This document shows positions 44,803 through 54,348 of a stretch of DNA of 64,000 nt, in pieces (the stretch's first letter is position 1; every line of letters starts with the position of its first letter). The notes under the pieces were generated by a model. That model worked only from the letters and a program-made list of their open reading frames with translations. It ran no database searches and was not told the origin of the DNA. The position numbers and the translations under genes were made by a program. The DNA is from Cyclobacteriaceae bacterium (GTDB lineage: Bacteria > Bacteroidota > Bacteroidia > Cytophagales > Cyclobacteriaceae): contig JAHEGY010000002.1 in the NCBI GenBank assembly GCA_024644875.1, positions 1 to 64,000 of the forward strand, written 5' to 3'.

Positions 44803-45918
44803 ATGATAATCGGAGTACCAAAAGAGATAAAAGACAATGAAAACCGTGTAGCTCTTACCCCAGCAGGTGCCAAAGAATTAAAAAAGAGAGGTCATCAGGT
44901 TTTTGTCCAGTCAACAGCTGGCGAGGGCAGCGGATTCAGTGACCAGATATACCAGGATGCCGGAGCTGATATTTTGAAAACCATCGAGGAAGTATATCGA
45001 TCTGCTGAGATGATCATGAAGGTTAAAGAGCCAATTGAACCGGAATACCCCCTGATCAAGGCAAACCAACTGGTATTCACCTATTTCCATTTCGCATCGA
45101 GTGAAACGCTCACCCATGCCATGATCGATAGTAAATCAATATGTCTGGCATATGAAACCGTTGAATCCAGCGATGGGACTCTCCCTCTATTGGTTCCAAT
45201 GTCAGAAGTAGCCGGAAGAATGGCGATTCAGCAAGGCGCCAAATATTTAGAAAAACCACTTAAAGGAAGAGGGGTATTACTGGGTGGCGTACCGGGTGTG
45301 AATCCTGCTAAAGTGCTGATACTTGGTGGTGGAATTGTAGGAACCCAATCAGCGAAAATGGCAGCAGGCCTGGGTGCTGATGTAATTATTCTGGACTTAA
45401 GTCTTCCAAGACTCAGATATCTTGCCGACATCATGCCGGCAAATGTTAGTACGCTCGTATCCAATGAATATAATATTCGTGAACATATCCCGACGGCTGA
45501 TTTAATCGTTGGAGCAGTACTTATACACGGAGCCAAGGCTCCCCACCTTATCACCCGCGATATGCTGAAAGATATGAGACCAGGTACGGTTTTGGTAGAC
45601 GTGGCCGTAGACCAGGGGGGATGTATTGAAACCTGTCAACCCACAACTCATAAAAATCCAACTTATATCATTGATGATGTTATTCATTATTGCGTTGCAA
45701 ATATGCCAGGAGCCGTTCCATATACATCTACCCTGGCCTTAACAAACGCAACTTTGCCATATGCCTTACAACTTGCCAACAAGGGATGGAAATCTGCATG
45801 TGGCTCAAATCGGGAATTGGCTCTGGGACTAAATATTATTAATGGTAAAGTAGTTTATAAGGCAGTAGCCGATGCCTTTAACCTGGATTATACGGATTTA
45901 AATGATTTCCTGAGATAG
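44803..45918 (+). CDS. ald: alanine dehydrogenase
   Basis: Ald reversibly deaminates L-alanine to pyruvate and ammonia with NAD. The 371-residue protein matches the family from its first residues ('MIIGVPKEIKDNENRVALTP'), with substrate-site Lys in 'MIMKVKEPI' and His in 'YFHFASSETL', the nucleotide fold 'VLILGGGIVGTQSAKMAAGLGA' (quoted in part) and 'VDVAVDQGGCIET', a hallmark. Length is standard. It follows a long AT-rich spacer, and stands alone. Confidence 0.95.
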   Translation: MIIGVPKEIKDNENRVALTPAGAKELKKRGHQVFVQSTAGEGSGFSDQIYQDAGADILKTIEEVYRSAEMIMKVKEPIEPEYPLIKANQLVFTYFHFASSETLTHAMIDSKSICLAYETVESSDGTLPLLVPMSEVAGRMAIQQGAKYLEKPLKGRGVLLGGVPGVNPAKVLILGGGIVGTQSAKMAAGLGADVIILDLSLPRLRYLADIMPANVSTLVSNEYNIREHIPTADLIVGAVLIHGAKAPHLITRDMLKDMRPGTVLVDVAVDQGGCIETCQPTTHKNPTYIIDDVIHYCVANMPGAVPYTSTLALTNATLPYALQLANKGWKSACGSNRELALGLNIINGKVVYKAVADAFNLDYTDLNDFLR

Positions 45919-46164
45919 GGTTTACGGAATTGTTTTAAAGCCTATATACGAATACCTGGACGATCAGATATCAGTAGCAATTTCGGGATTAATACGAAGA
46001 GTATTTCTGCTATCATTTCTTAATTTCCATCTTTTCTTTTCTTAAAAAAGTTATATAATTTATACTTTTTCTATAAATTATGCTTTTTTAATATATTATA
46101 TAATGCTATTTTTCGTTCATTAAGCATGTTATAATATTAGATTGGGGTAGGTTTTTTCAATAAA

Positions 46165-49100
46165 ATGCAGAAAAAGAAGTTTTTAAAAGTTAAGATTGTT
46201 TACGGTTTCATAATTGGTATACTTTTTAAGTTAGCGATATCCTTACCACTATTTTCGAGTAATTTACCACCAATAATAGCTTTCCGAATAAACGAGGGTA
46301 ATCGATACACTAACCAAACTGAAATATCTCTTGAGATAAAATCTATGAAACTGGGAGACAGCTTGATTGCAGAAATGAAAATCGGCCTGGATCCTTCTTT
46401 AAATGATGTTCCCTGGGTAAAATACTCCGCTGATAAGAAAAATTTAACGCTTTCCGAAGGTGATGGGGAAAAGACAATTTACGCACAATTGCGTGATATT
46501 GCAGGTAACATATCTCCGGTTGAATCTTCAAAAATAATACTTGATACTACCCCACCACAAGATATTCAGATATCGATAAATAATGATGAGAAATATTCCG
46601 GGGATGAAAAGCGAAGAGTTCTGATCTATGTCCGTTCTACTGAAGAGGATCTCGATGAAATGATTTTCAGCAATAAAAGTGATTTCAGTGATTCAAAGTG
46701 GGAAACAATGGGAGGTACAAAGAAATGGTTGCTGGATGGTGCTGGTGGGGATGGCAATAAAACAGTTTATGCTAAATTTAAAGATCGCGCAGGGAATATA
46801 AGCCAGGTTATCAGTGATGATATTATACTAGATACAAACCCGCCTGAGCAAGGATCTATTGTGATTAACAATGATTCAAAATTCACGAAAGACAACAAGA
46901 TTGTATTAAAAATTCATGCTAAAGATGCGGCCATGGTCCGTATTGTAAGTTCTGGAAAGTCAGAGACGATTCCTTATGAAGTAAATGAGGGTCAGGAACA
47001 TATGGAAATTGAATGGTCGCTCGATTCCACCGAAGGGACCAAGGTTGTCAGGGTATATTTTATGGATGAAGCAAAGAACAGAACAACCACGGTTATTCAA
47101 GATGAAATTATATTTGACAAGTCAGGCCCCCCTCCTCCGAATATCATAATAAATGGAGATAAAAGATTTACAAATCATAAAGATGGGAAAGTAAATATCC
47201 GCTTAACGACCAGGGTTAATCCGCTGACTGTAAAGCTGATGATAAGTAACCAAATAGGTTTTGCAGATGCAAATCCGCAGAATTTCAGAGATGTTATAAA
47301 TAATTGGCAATTACCTGCTGATGAGGATGGTATGAAGACAATTTATGCAAAGCTTATAGACGAAGCTGGAAATCACTCAGAAATAGCCCAGGCAAAGGTC
47401 ATTCTTGACAGGATCCCCCCAAAGGTGATCGATGTTAATATTAATGATGGAAGTGCCTGGTCAACATCCGTAAAAGTGAATATAAATATGGATGTGGAGG
47501 ATGTTTCCCACATGCAGATTAACAATACCAATGCCATTTCAAACATGGAAATATGGGAGAAATTTGAACCTACAAAAGTTGATTGGTCACTTATTCCCGG
47601 GGATGGTCCAAAAACAGTATATATGAGATTTAAGGATGAATCCAACAATATATCAGAAGTTGTTAATACGATGATCACCCTGGATACCAAGCCGCCAAAT
47701 GGAGAAATCACAATAAATGATGGTTCCAAGTTTGTCAATAATCCAGATAAACTGGTAAATATTAAAATAATTACAGAAGACGGAAAAGGTTATCAACTCA
47801 CAAACAAACCGGATTTTACCGATATCAAACTTGAGCCCTTTGTTCCGGAAATCAGTAACTGGGTACTTGATGGTGAAGATGGCGTTAAAACAGTATTCCT
47901 CAGATTAAGGGATGAAGCCGGCAATTTTTCAAATGTCATTACATCCTCCATTATACTTGATCGACAACCACCCAGTGAGTTGAACATGGTTATTAACGAA
48001 GGTAATGAATGGCTGACAAACTCAGCTCGTAAAGCAGCTGTTCAGCTATCTGCCCGTGGAGCTTCTCATTTTATGATCAGTGAAGATCCTGAGTTTACTG
48101 GTTTAGAATGGGAGACTTTCAGGAATGTAACAACCTGGGTGTTTTCTGAGGAAGAAGAGGAAAAAGAACTTTATGCAAAATTCAAAGATCCCGCCGGGAA
48201 TATTTCGGAATTGATCACAGATAAAATAAAACTGGATTATTCCCCTCCGATATGTGAGGAATTTGTTATTGAAGATGGATCAGATTTCTGTAATAACCCA
48301 CAGAAGAAAGTAATTTTGAAGATCAAAGCCCCGGATGCTATAAAAATGGCTATTTCCAATAACCCTATTTCGGATCCTACCAGCCCTTCAATAGACTGGG
48401 AAGAATATGTGGAAGAAAAAGAATGGACCCTGGAAGGTGAAGATGGTTTAAAGACCATATACCTCGTGCTTCAGGATGAAGCGGGCAATTATTCTGGCAG
48501 ATATAGTGATCGAATAATATTAGACAGGGTTGGCCCAACCAATCCAACTGTTATATTTAATGCGAACCAAAAATTTGTACAGCCAGGAGCCAGGAAGGTT
48601 CCCCTTGAACTTTCTGCAGAGGGGGCTGATAAGGTATTTGTCACAGAAGATGCTAATTTCGAAGATGGCAGATGGGAACTTTTCGTTCCTAAAAAAGTGT
48701 TTGAAGTTTCCAGTGGTGAAGGGCTAAAGAATATTTATATTAAATTCAGGGATAAGGCCATGAATGAAACTGATGTTATCACAGGATCAGTAACACTTGA
48801 TACAAAACCTCCTGAGGCATTGTCCTTCACAATAAATGAAGGGGAAAAATTCACTAACAGCAGAGACAAAAAAGTTACTTTGAAGATCGAAGCGACTGAA
48901 GCAACAGAAATGAAAATAGTGCAGCAAGGTCAGGCACCAGGGAATTGGGAGCCTTATTCTTCTCAGAAAGAATATGTTCTTCTGGGAGATGATGGCAAAA
49001 AACAGATTGGGATTGCCTTCAGGGATGAAGCCGGTAATATAACCAAGCCCCTTAATTCTACAATTACACTTGACAGAATCCCTCCAAAACCTGAAAATTT

Positions 49101-49365
49101 TGTTATTGGAAACGGACAAGGTTGGACAAATGATCCGGACAAAAAAGTAGATATTCAAATTAAGGCTGAAGGTGCTTATGAAATGGCCATTGGAACAGAT
49201 CCTACTTTGAAAAGTGTTTCATGGGAGCCCTATAAGTCTGAAAAATCCAACTATGTTTTACCAGGAGATGATGGTGAAAAAATAATATTTATCAGATTTA
49301 GAGATGAAGCCGGGAACGAATCTGCTGTTATTTCATCTAAAGTAAACCTTAAAAGGTCTTTTTAA
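46165..49365 (+). CDS. large secreted protein of eleven Ig-like repeats
   Basis: The 1066-residue protein has an N-terminal hydrophobic leader (about 8-30, 'IVYGFIIGILFKLAISLPLF') and then eleven tandem repeats of about 92 residues running to the last residue. Each repeat has a start like 'INDGSKFVNN', a middle 'KMAISN', a 'WEPY/WE.F' block, then 'GEDGVKTVFLRLRDEAGN' and 'ITLDTKPP', as in Ig-like surface or cell-wall repeats. Repeats differ at many positions, so they are old duplications. I see no LPXTG, type IX C-terminal domain or lipobox. It is probably an extracellular or surface filament; partner and role are unknown. Confidence 0.75.
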   Translation: MQKKKFLKVKIVYGFIIGILFKLAISLPLFSSNLPPIIAFRINEGNRYTNQTEISLEIKSMKLGDSLIAEMKIGLDPSLNDVPWVKYSADKKNLTLSEGDGEKTIYAQLRDIAGNISPVESSKIILDTTPPQDIQISINNDEKYSGDEKRRVLIYVRSTEEDLDEMIFSNKSDFSDSKWETMGGTKKWLLDGAGGDGNKTVYAKFKDRAGNISQVISDDIILDTNPPEQGSIVINNDSKFTKDNKIVLKIHAKDAAMVRIVSSGKSETIPYEVNEGQEHMEIEWSLDSTEGTKVVRVYFMDEAKNRTTTVIQDEIIFDKSGPPPPNIIINGDKRFTNHKDGKVNIRLTTRVNPLTVKLMISNQIGFADANPQNFRDVINNWQLPADEDGMKTIYAKLIDEAGNHSEIAQAKVILDRIPPKVIDVNINDGSAWSTSVKVNINMDVEDVSHMQINNTNAISNMEIWEKFEPTKVDWSLIPGDGPKTVYMRFKDESNNISEVVNTMITLDTKPPNGEITINDGSKFVNNPDKLVNIKIITEDGKGYQLTNKPDFTDIKLEPFVPEISNWVLDGEDGVKTVFLRLRDEAGNFSNVITSSIILDRQPPSELNMVINEGNEWLTNSARKAAVQLSARGASHFMISEDPEFTGLEWETFRNVTTWVFSEEEEEKELYAKFKDPAGNISELITDKIKLDYSPPICEEFVIEDGSDFCNNPQKKVILKIKAPDAIKMAISNNPISDPTSPSIDWEEYVEEKEWTLEGEDGLKTIYLVLQDEAGNYSGRYSDRIILDRVGPTNPTVIFNANQKFVQPGARKVPLELSAEGADKVFVTEDANFEDGRWELFVPKKVFEVSSGEGLKNIYIKFRDKAMNETDVITGSVTLDTKPPEALSFTINEGEKFTNSRDKKVTLKIEATEATEMKIVQQGQAPGNWEPYSSQKEYVLLGDDGKKQIGIAFRDEAGNITKPLNSTITLDRIPPKPENFVIGNGQGWTNDPDKKVDIQIKAEGAYEMAIGTDPTLKSVSWEPYKSEKSNYVLPGDDGEKIIFIRFRDEAGNESAVISSKVNLKRSF

Positions 49366-49402
49366 CTTCTGAAGGTATAAAAAATTACTGCCCAGTGAGC
49401 AC

Positions 49403-50347
49403 TTATAAATTAACGTTTGACAGGGTATAGTCTACCCTGGATTTAATTTTTTTATACACGTTTAAAAAGGAATAATATTGAATTAAAACAACCTTGCCAG
49501 CCCTTTCCATTCCTACAGTAATCCCTTTGTTAGAAGTACCAGTACTTGGATCTATAACCTCATACTCATACTTTATGCCTGCAGGAACATATTTTACAAC
49601 CAGGTTGGACATTTTGAATTGCTGATTATTATGCTCCACAAATTTGTATGTATAATAATATATTTTAGCTTTCAGATCATCTGTCATTACCTGAATTGCT
49701 GCATCACGGCCAGATTTTCCTTCATAATAATATATTGTTTGTCCATTTATGTGATCAGATTTATCAAACTCTTTGGGAACAGGGATCGAAATCCCAATAT
49801 CAGATATTTTTTCTTCCCTAAACAGATTTGTGTCAACATTCATACGTGAATTTGTATTTGATAACAAACCAATTATTCCGTGTATTTTCCATGTCGAATT
49901 TCTTTTTTTCCTGATGGAGAGCAGGCATTCTTCAATTTTTCCATCCTTTTCAAAATTGAATACTACCAACACTGAGTGATTATCAAACACATCGTAACAT
50001 CGGCCAATCAATATATTATTGGTATGATTATCCAGGAACTCATCAAAAGTATAGGCAAATGAATCTGATGTAGAGAAATCTACTGAATTGGATAATTTCT
50101 TTAATTCGGGATATACATCTTCATGATTAATCCATTCTCCATTACCTGTATATACTATACCTTCAAAAATTAATTTTCTCAGATCCTCAATATTAGCCGA
50201 ATGAACATATTCTTTGAACTTATCGGCAATTTCGATGGCGTATTCTTTATCATCAGCTGTCATATCATTCCAGAACATTTTTTGAGCCATACCATTTTGT
50301 ACAATAAAAGATATGAGAAAGAATACAGTTAAGCAGGTCGATTTCAC
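49403..50347 (-). CDS. secreted protein of unknown function
   Basis: The 314-residue protein has a signal peptide (MKSTCLTVFFLISFIVQNGMAQ) and a mature part that begins with an alpha-helical segment resembling an NTF2-like (SnoaL) start ('KEYAIEIADKFKEYVHSANIEDLRKL') and a beta-rich second half. No catalytic motif is clear. It converges on the 11-repeat gene with 37 bases between stops and is divergent from murB. Function is unknown. Confidence 0.6.
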   Translation of the reverse strand: MKSTCLTVFFLISFIVQNGMAQKMFWNDMTADDKEYAIEIADKFKEYVHSANIEDLRKLIFEGIVYTGNGEWINHEDVYPELKKLSNSVDFSTSDSFAYTFDEFLDNHTNNILIGRCYDVFDNHSVLVVFNFEKDGKIEECLLSIRKKRNSTWKIHGIIGLLSNTNSRMNVDTNLFREEKISDIGISIPVPKEFDKSDHINGQTIYYYEGKSGRDAAIQVMTDDLKAKIYYYTYKFVEHNNQQFKMSNLVVKYVPAGIKYEYEVIDPSTGTSNKGITVGMERAGKVVLIQYYSFLNVYKKIKSRVDYTLSNVNL

Positions 50348-50562
50348 TTCTATTTCCTTTAATTTCTAAAACACTATTCAGCAAATCTCATAAAAATGAC
50401 TGTCACTTTTTACATTTGCCCGATAAATTAAATAAAATCCATATAAATAATATATCTTATCTTTAAATCAGGATCTTAATACAGAATAAAACAAATTCAG
50501 AAATTTTCAAGAAAATAGTTAATTGCGGCTATGATATGGTTTGGGCTTGTAAAATAATCTAA

Positions 50563-51579
50563 ATGAAAATACTACATAATCATCCTCTCATTTCGTACAA
50601 TTATTTTAAAGTTCATGCCCTTGCACATGAGCTTATTCTTATTGAGCGCGAAGAAGATTATGCTGAATTAATTAATAGAACCGGTTTTAACAAAATACCA
50701 TTTTTAATACTGGGTGATGGATCAAATATTCTTTTCACCCGTGATTTTGAAGGTACCTGTATCAAAACAGGTTTATCAGATATTTCCACGATCAAGGAAA
50801 ATGAAGAATATGCGTGGTTACGAATTGAAGCTGGCATGAATTGGCATAGCCTTGTAATCAAAACGATTGAAATGGGCCTGCAGGGACTTGAGAATTTATC
50901 ACTAATACCCGGAACCGTAGGTGCTGCTCCTGTACAGAACATTGGTGCTTACGGAGTTGAAATAAAGCAATTTATCGATCAGGTAGAAGCGTTGGATTTA
51001 AAAGGAGGGGAAGTTTTTCTCTTCAACGCCAGAGATTGTGAATTTGAATACCGGTCAAGTATATTCAAAAACCGATACAAAAACAGGTTCTTTATAAAAT
51101 CAATAACACTCCAATTAAATAAGAAACCATCATTTAATATATCTTACGATAAGATCCAGGATACCCTGGGATTGCTTAACCTGAAAGAGATAAACGCTAA
51201 AAACATCAGTGATGCTGTTATCTATATCCGGGAAAGTAAACTTCCTGATCCGGCTAAAATCGGAAACGCTGGAAGCTTTTTTAAAAATCCGATCATAGAT
51301 AAAACTGATTTTGAAGGATTAAAAGCCGAATTCCCCAGAATTCCATCTTATCAGGTTGACAAATTTAATTATAAAATACCTGCAGCCTGGCTAATTGAGG
51401 AATGTGGCTGGAAAGGAAAACGTATTGGGGATGCAGGAGTAAATCCTAGCCAGCCACTTGTGCTTGTGAATATGGGCAGCGCTTCAGGTAAGGATATATT
51501 GCGTTTATCGGAAAGAATCAAAAAAGATGTTGCTCAGAAATTTGGCATTGAACTACAGCCTGAAGTAAACATCATTTAA
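50563..51579 (+). CDS. murB: UDP-N-acetylmuramate dehydrogenase
   Basis: MurB reduces UDP-GlcNAc-enolpyruvate to UDP-MurNAc with FAD and NADPH, an early step of peptidoglycan synthesis. The 338-residue protein is type I in length: FAD-binding 'LGDGSNILFTRDFEG', 'GLENLSLIPGTVGAAPVQNIGAYGVEI' (quoted in part as 'LSLIPGTVGAAPVQNIGAYG'), 'YRSSIFK' and the proton-donor serine in 'GNAGSFFKNPI', with C-terminal 'GDAGVNPSQPLVLVN'. It is followed 71 bases later by an ABC-F gene on the same strand. Confidence 0.95.
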   Translation: MKILHNHPLISYNYFKVHALAHELILIEREEDYAELINRTGFNKIPFLILGDGSNILFTRDFEGTCIKTGLSDISTIKENEEYAWLRIEAGMNWHSLVIKTIEMGLQGLENLSLIPGTVGAAPVQNIGAYGVEIKQFIDQVEALDLKGGEVFLFNARDCEFEYRSSIFKNRYKNRFFIKSITLQLNKKPSFNISYDKIQDTLGLLNLKEINAKNISDAVIYIRESKLPDPAKIGNAGSFFKNPIIDKTDFEGLKAEFPRIPSYQVDKFNYKIPAAWLIEECGWKGKRIGDAGVNPSQPLVLVNMGSASGKDILRLSERIKKDVAQKFGIELQPEVNII

Positions 51580-51621
51580 ATCCCTGAATATTTCTTTTAT
51601 AAATATTCGAGCATAAATCCT

Positions 51622-51629
51622 TATTTTTG
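51622..51629 (+). promoter_or_regulatory. TAnnTTTG box upstream of the ABC-F gene
   Basis: TATTTTTG lies 21 bases upstream of the ABC-F ATG. I see no TTG at 19-22 bases above it, so only the -7 element is supported. Confidence 0.35.
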
Positions 51630-51650
51630 CTGAATTAAAGAATTACTGAA

Positions 51651-53576
51651 ATGTTATCCATTAACGATCTATCATACTATATAGGAGGCCGTCCGATCTA
51701 CGAAGATGCTTCATTGCATATTAATGAGAAAGACAAAGTCGGTTTGGTTGGGCCCAATGGTAGCGGTAAAACAACGTTATTGAGGATTATATTGGGTGAT
51801 CTACAAGTAGATAGCGGTTCCATTTCAAAGCAGAAAGATTGCAATATAGGGATATTATATCAGGAGATAAGCATTATAAATGAATCCCTGCCTATACTTT
51901 CAATTGCCCTGCAGGCATTCGATTCGTTATTAAAAATAAAGGAGAAAATCGATAGCCTGATAATCGAGGTTGAAAACGATCATGATACAAAGAAAATAGA
52001 GCTATTGGCTCAATTACAGGAAGAATTTGAGATTAAAGGTGGCTATTCCTTACAATCCAAAGCTGAGGAAATATTGGAGGGGATAGGCTTTAAAACGAGC
52101 GATTTAACCAGGCCGATAAGCGAGTTTTCCGGTGGATGGAAAATGCGGGTTATGCTAGCCAAACTCCTGCTGGAAAAGCCTTCAATCCTGATGTTAGATG
52201 AACCGACAAACCATCTTGATCTACCATCTATTAAGTGGTTTGAAAATTACGTAAAATCCTATGACGGATCCGTAATAATAGTTTCACATGATAAGCGGTT
52301 TCTTGACAATACCACCAACAAAATAATTGAAATAGAGGACCTGAAACTTGTTCAATACACCGGGAATTATTCAAACTATGTTGAAGATAAAATGATGCGG
52401 CAGGAGATTCAGGATAATGCCCATTTGAACCAGCAAAAAAAAATTAAGGAAGCCGAAAAGTTTATTAATCGTTTCAGGGCAAAAGCTACAAAAGCAAGAC
52501 AAGTTCAGTCAAAGATCAAGTTGATGGATAAAATTGAACTTGTGGAGAAATCCAGGGATAATAACAAGGATATAAGGTTTGAATTCAGACTGGGACAGCC
52601 CTCCGGTAAACATGTGCTTGACCTAAAGCAGATTTCGAAATCCTATGGTAAAACAAGGATTTTCGATCAGACATCAGCGAGTATAATGAGGAATGATAAA
52701 ATTGCCCTGATAGGTGCCAATGGATTGGGGAAGAGTACTCTGCTTAAGATCATTTCACATACTATCCCTTTTGAGGGATCTTGTACCCCAGGTCATAATG
52801 TAAATATTTCCTATTATGCACAGCATCAAATTGATGCCTTGAATTACAAGAACAATACTCTTGAGGAGCTTACACAAACCGCTTCAGAATATAGTGAACT
52901 CGAGCTGAGGTCTATCCTTGGTTCTTTTTTGTTTTCCGGAGATGATGTATTCAAAAAGATCAAAAATCTTTCCGGGGGAGAAAAAGCCAGGGTTGCCCTT
53001 GCCAAGGCCCTCATATCCAATGCTAATTTTCTGGTAATGGATGAGCCTACAAACCACCTTGACATTGCCTCTGTGGACATTTTAACAGAAGCTTTGCGAA
53101 GATTCCGGGGATCATTGATAATGGTATCACATGATCGCCAGTTTATTGAAGCCATTGCTAACAAGATCTGGTATATAGAAAATAGGAAAATAAGAGAATA
53201 TCCCGGCACTTATTCTGATTATGAATATCGGGAAGGTAATTTAAACCAGGTGAAGAAAACAGAACCACAAAAACATGAAGAAAGATCTAAAAAGATTTCC
53301 AAATCCAGATCATTTGAAGACCAGAAAAAGTTGAAGAATAAATTAAATTCATTGCATAATAAATTACAGAGGCTGGAGGAGGAAATATCCATACTGGAAG
53401 TAAAGAAGGAGCAAGTTGAAAATCAGATGTTGAAACCAGAAGTATATTCCGATTATGAAAAGCTATCAGGGATGACCACGGAGTTCGAAAATCTTGAAAT
53501 GAAAATCAATAAGAAGCACAGAGCCTGGGAAAAGATGTTCAATGAAATCGAAGAATTGGAGCTTACAATTGGTTAA
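51651..53576 (+). CDS. ABC-F family ATPase (Uup/EttA-like)
   Basis: The 641-residue protein has two ABC domains in one chain and no membrane segment, as in ABC-F proteins that act on ribosomes. Domain 1: Walker A 'GLVGPNGSGKTTLLR', signature 'EFSGGWKMRVMLAK', Walker B 'ILMLDEPTNHLDLPS'. Domain 2: 'LIGANGLGKSTLLK', 'LSGGEKARVALAKAL', 'FLVMDEPTNHLDIAS'. An alpha-helical linker of the P-site tRNA-interaction kind (about residues 245-310) lies between them. The C-terminus is a coiled coil (about 545-640, 'LHNKLQRLEEEISILE'), which points toward the Uup-like group. The stop codon overlaps that of the convergent gene. Confidence 0.92.
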   Translation: MLSINDLSYYIGGRPIYEDASLHINEKDKVGLVGPNGSGKTTLLRIILGDLQVDSGSISKQKDCNIGILYQEISIINESLPILSIALQAFDSLLKIKEKIDSLIIEVENDHDTKKIELLAQLQEEFEIKGGYSLQSKAEEILEGIGFKTSDLTRPISEFSGGWKMRVMLAKLLLEKPSILMLDEPTNHLDLPSIKWFENYVKSYDGSVIIVSHDKRFLDNTTNKIIEIEDLKLVQYTGNYSNYVEDKMMRQEIQDNAHLNQQKKIKEAEKFINRFRAKATKARQVQSKIKLMDKIELVEKSRDNNKDIRFEFRLGQPSGKHVLDLKQISKSYGKTRIFDQTSASIMRNDKIALIGANGLGKSTLLKIISHTIPFEGSCTPGHNVNISYYAQHQIDALNYKNNTLEELTQTASEYSELELRSILGSFLFSGDDVFKKIKNLSGGEKARVALAKALISNANFLVMDEPTNHLDIASVDILTEALRRFRGSLIMVSHDRQFIEAIANKIWYIENRKIREYPGTYSDYEYREGNLNQVKKTEPQKHEERSKKISKSRSFEDQKKLKNKLNSLHNKLQRLEEEISILEVKKEQVENQMLKPEVYSDYEKLSGMTTEFENLEMKINKKHRAWEKMFNEIEELELTIG

Positions 53577-54346
53577 AAGCCAATCCCAATCCTAAAGCTC
53601 AGCCTTTTATATGAGCGGTCCGTTACTCTTTCTCCGCCTCCGCCCCAATCCTGGTGATAAACTGTTTTCTGCATTTTATATCCCAGGGCGATCATTACAT
53701 TTACCCTGTCACCACTATACATCTTAAGTCCAATGCCAGAATGAAACATCATGCCTCCCTCTACATCAATGAATTCCCATCCATTGTTTTCCTGGTTGGT
53801 ATCCCAGGCGCTTCCGTATCCAAGGTCGACAAAATAAAATGGTGTAAAAATGTGATCAATAATATCCCCTCTAAATGAAACGAAAAATGGCAAGGCGGCC
53901 GTGGAATTGTATTGATCATAGGCTATACCCAGTCCAACGGATAAATACCGGTAGATACGAATTCCATTTATTGTCTCCACTGTAAGACTCGCTACAGGTT
54001 GGGTATCATCATTACTTTTACCAGAGAGAATCCCAACCAGTGTATTGTTAAAATACTGGATTTTTAACTTTTGGGAATATTTGTTTTTACCATCAGCCGG
54101 GATATCAGAATTATTATACCTCCGGAAGCTGGCCGTTCTCAGGAGTTGAGTATTCAGTACCATACTGTCTAAAGAATTATAATATACTGTCAGGTAGGGA
54201 GGTAGAGATCTTACTTTTATATAACCATTGACCCGGTCACCATTAGTAGTGGTCGTTGACACTTTTAATCTAGTATCTGTTTGGCCGTATACTGATCCAA
54301 TCGCCAGAATTACTGGCATCAGCATAATGAATATGTACTTAGTCAT
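53573..54346 (-). CDS. probable outer-membrane beta-barrel protein
   Basis: The 257-residue protein has a signal peptide ending near 'GSVYGQ', a soluble-looking N-terminal part ('VSTTTTNGDRVNGYIKVRSLPPYL') and a C-terminal half with alternating, aromatic-rich strands that ends in 'RIGIGF', a terminal Phe typical of outer-membrane barrels. It starts two bases after the LVIVD gene stop, so it is the last gene of the ECF operon. Its stop overlaps the stop of the convergent ABC-F gene. Function is unknown. Confidence 0.6.
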   Translation of the reverse strand: MTKYIFIMLMPVILAIGSVYGQTDTRLKVSTTTTNGDRVNGYIKVRSLPPYLTVYYNSLDSMVLNTQLLRTASFRRYNNSDIPADGKNKYSQKLKIQYFNNTLVGILSGKSNDDTQPVASLTVETINGIRIYRYLSVGLGIAYDQYNSTAALPFFVSFRGDIIDHIFTPFYFVDLGYGSAWDTNQENNGWEFIDVEGGMMFHSGIGLKMYSGDRVNVMIALGYKMQKTVYHQDWGGGGERVTDRSYKRLSFRIGIGF

Positions 54347-54348
54347 GT

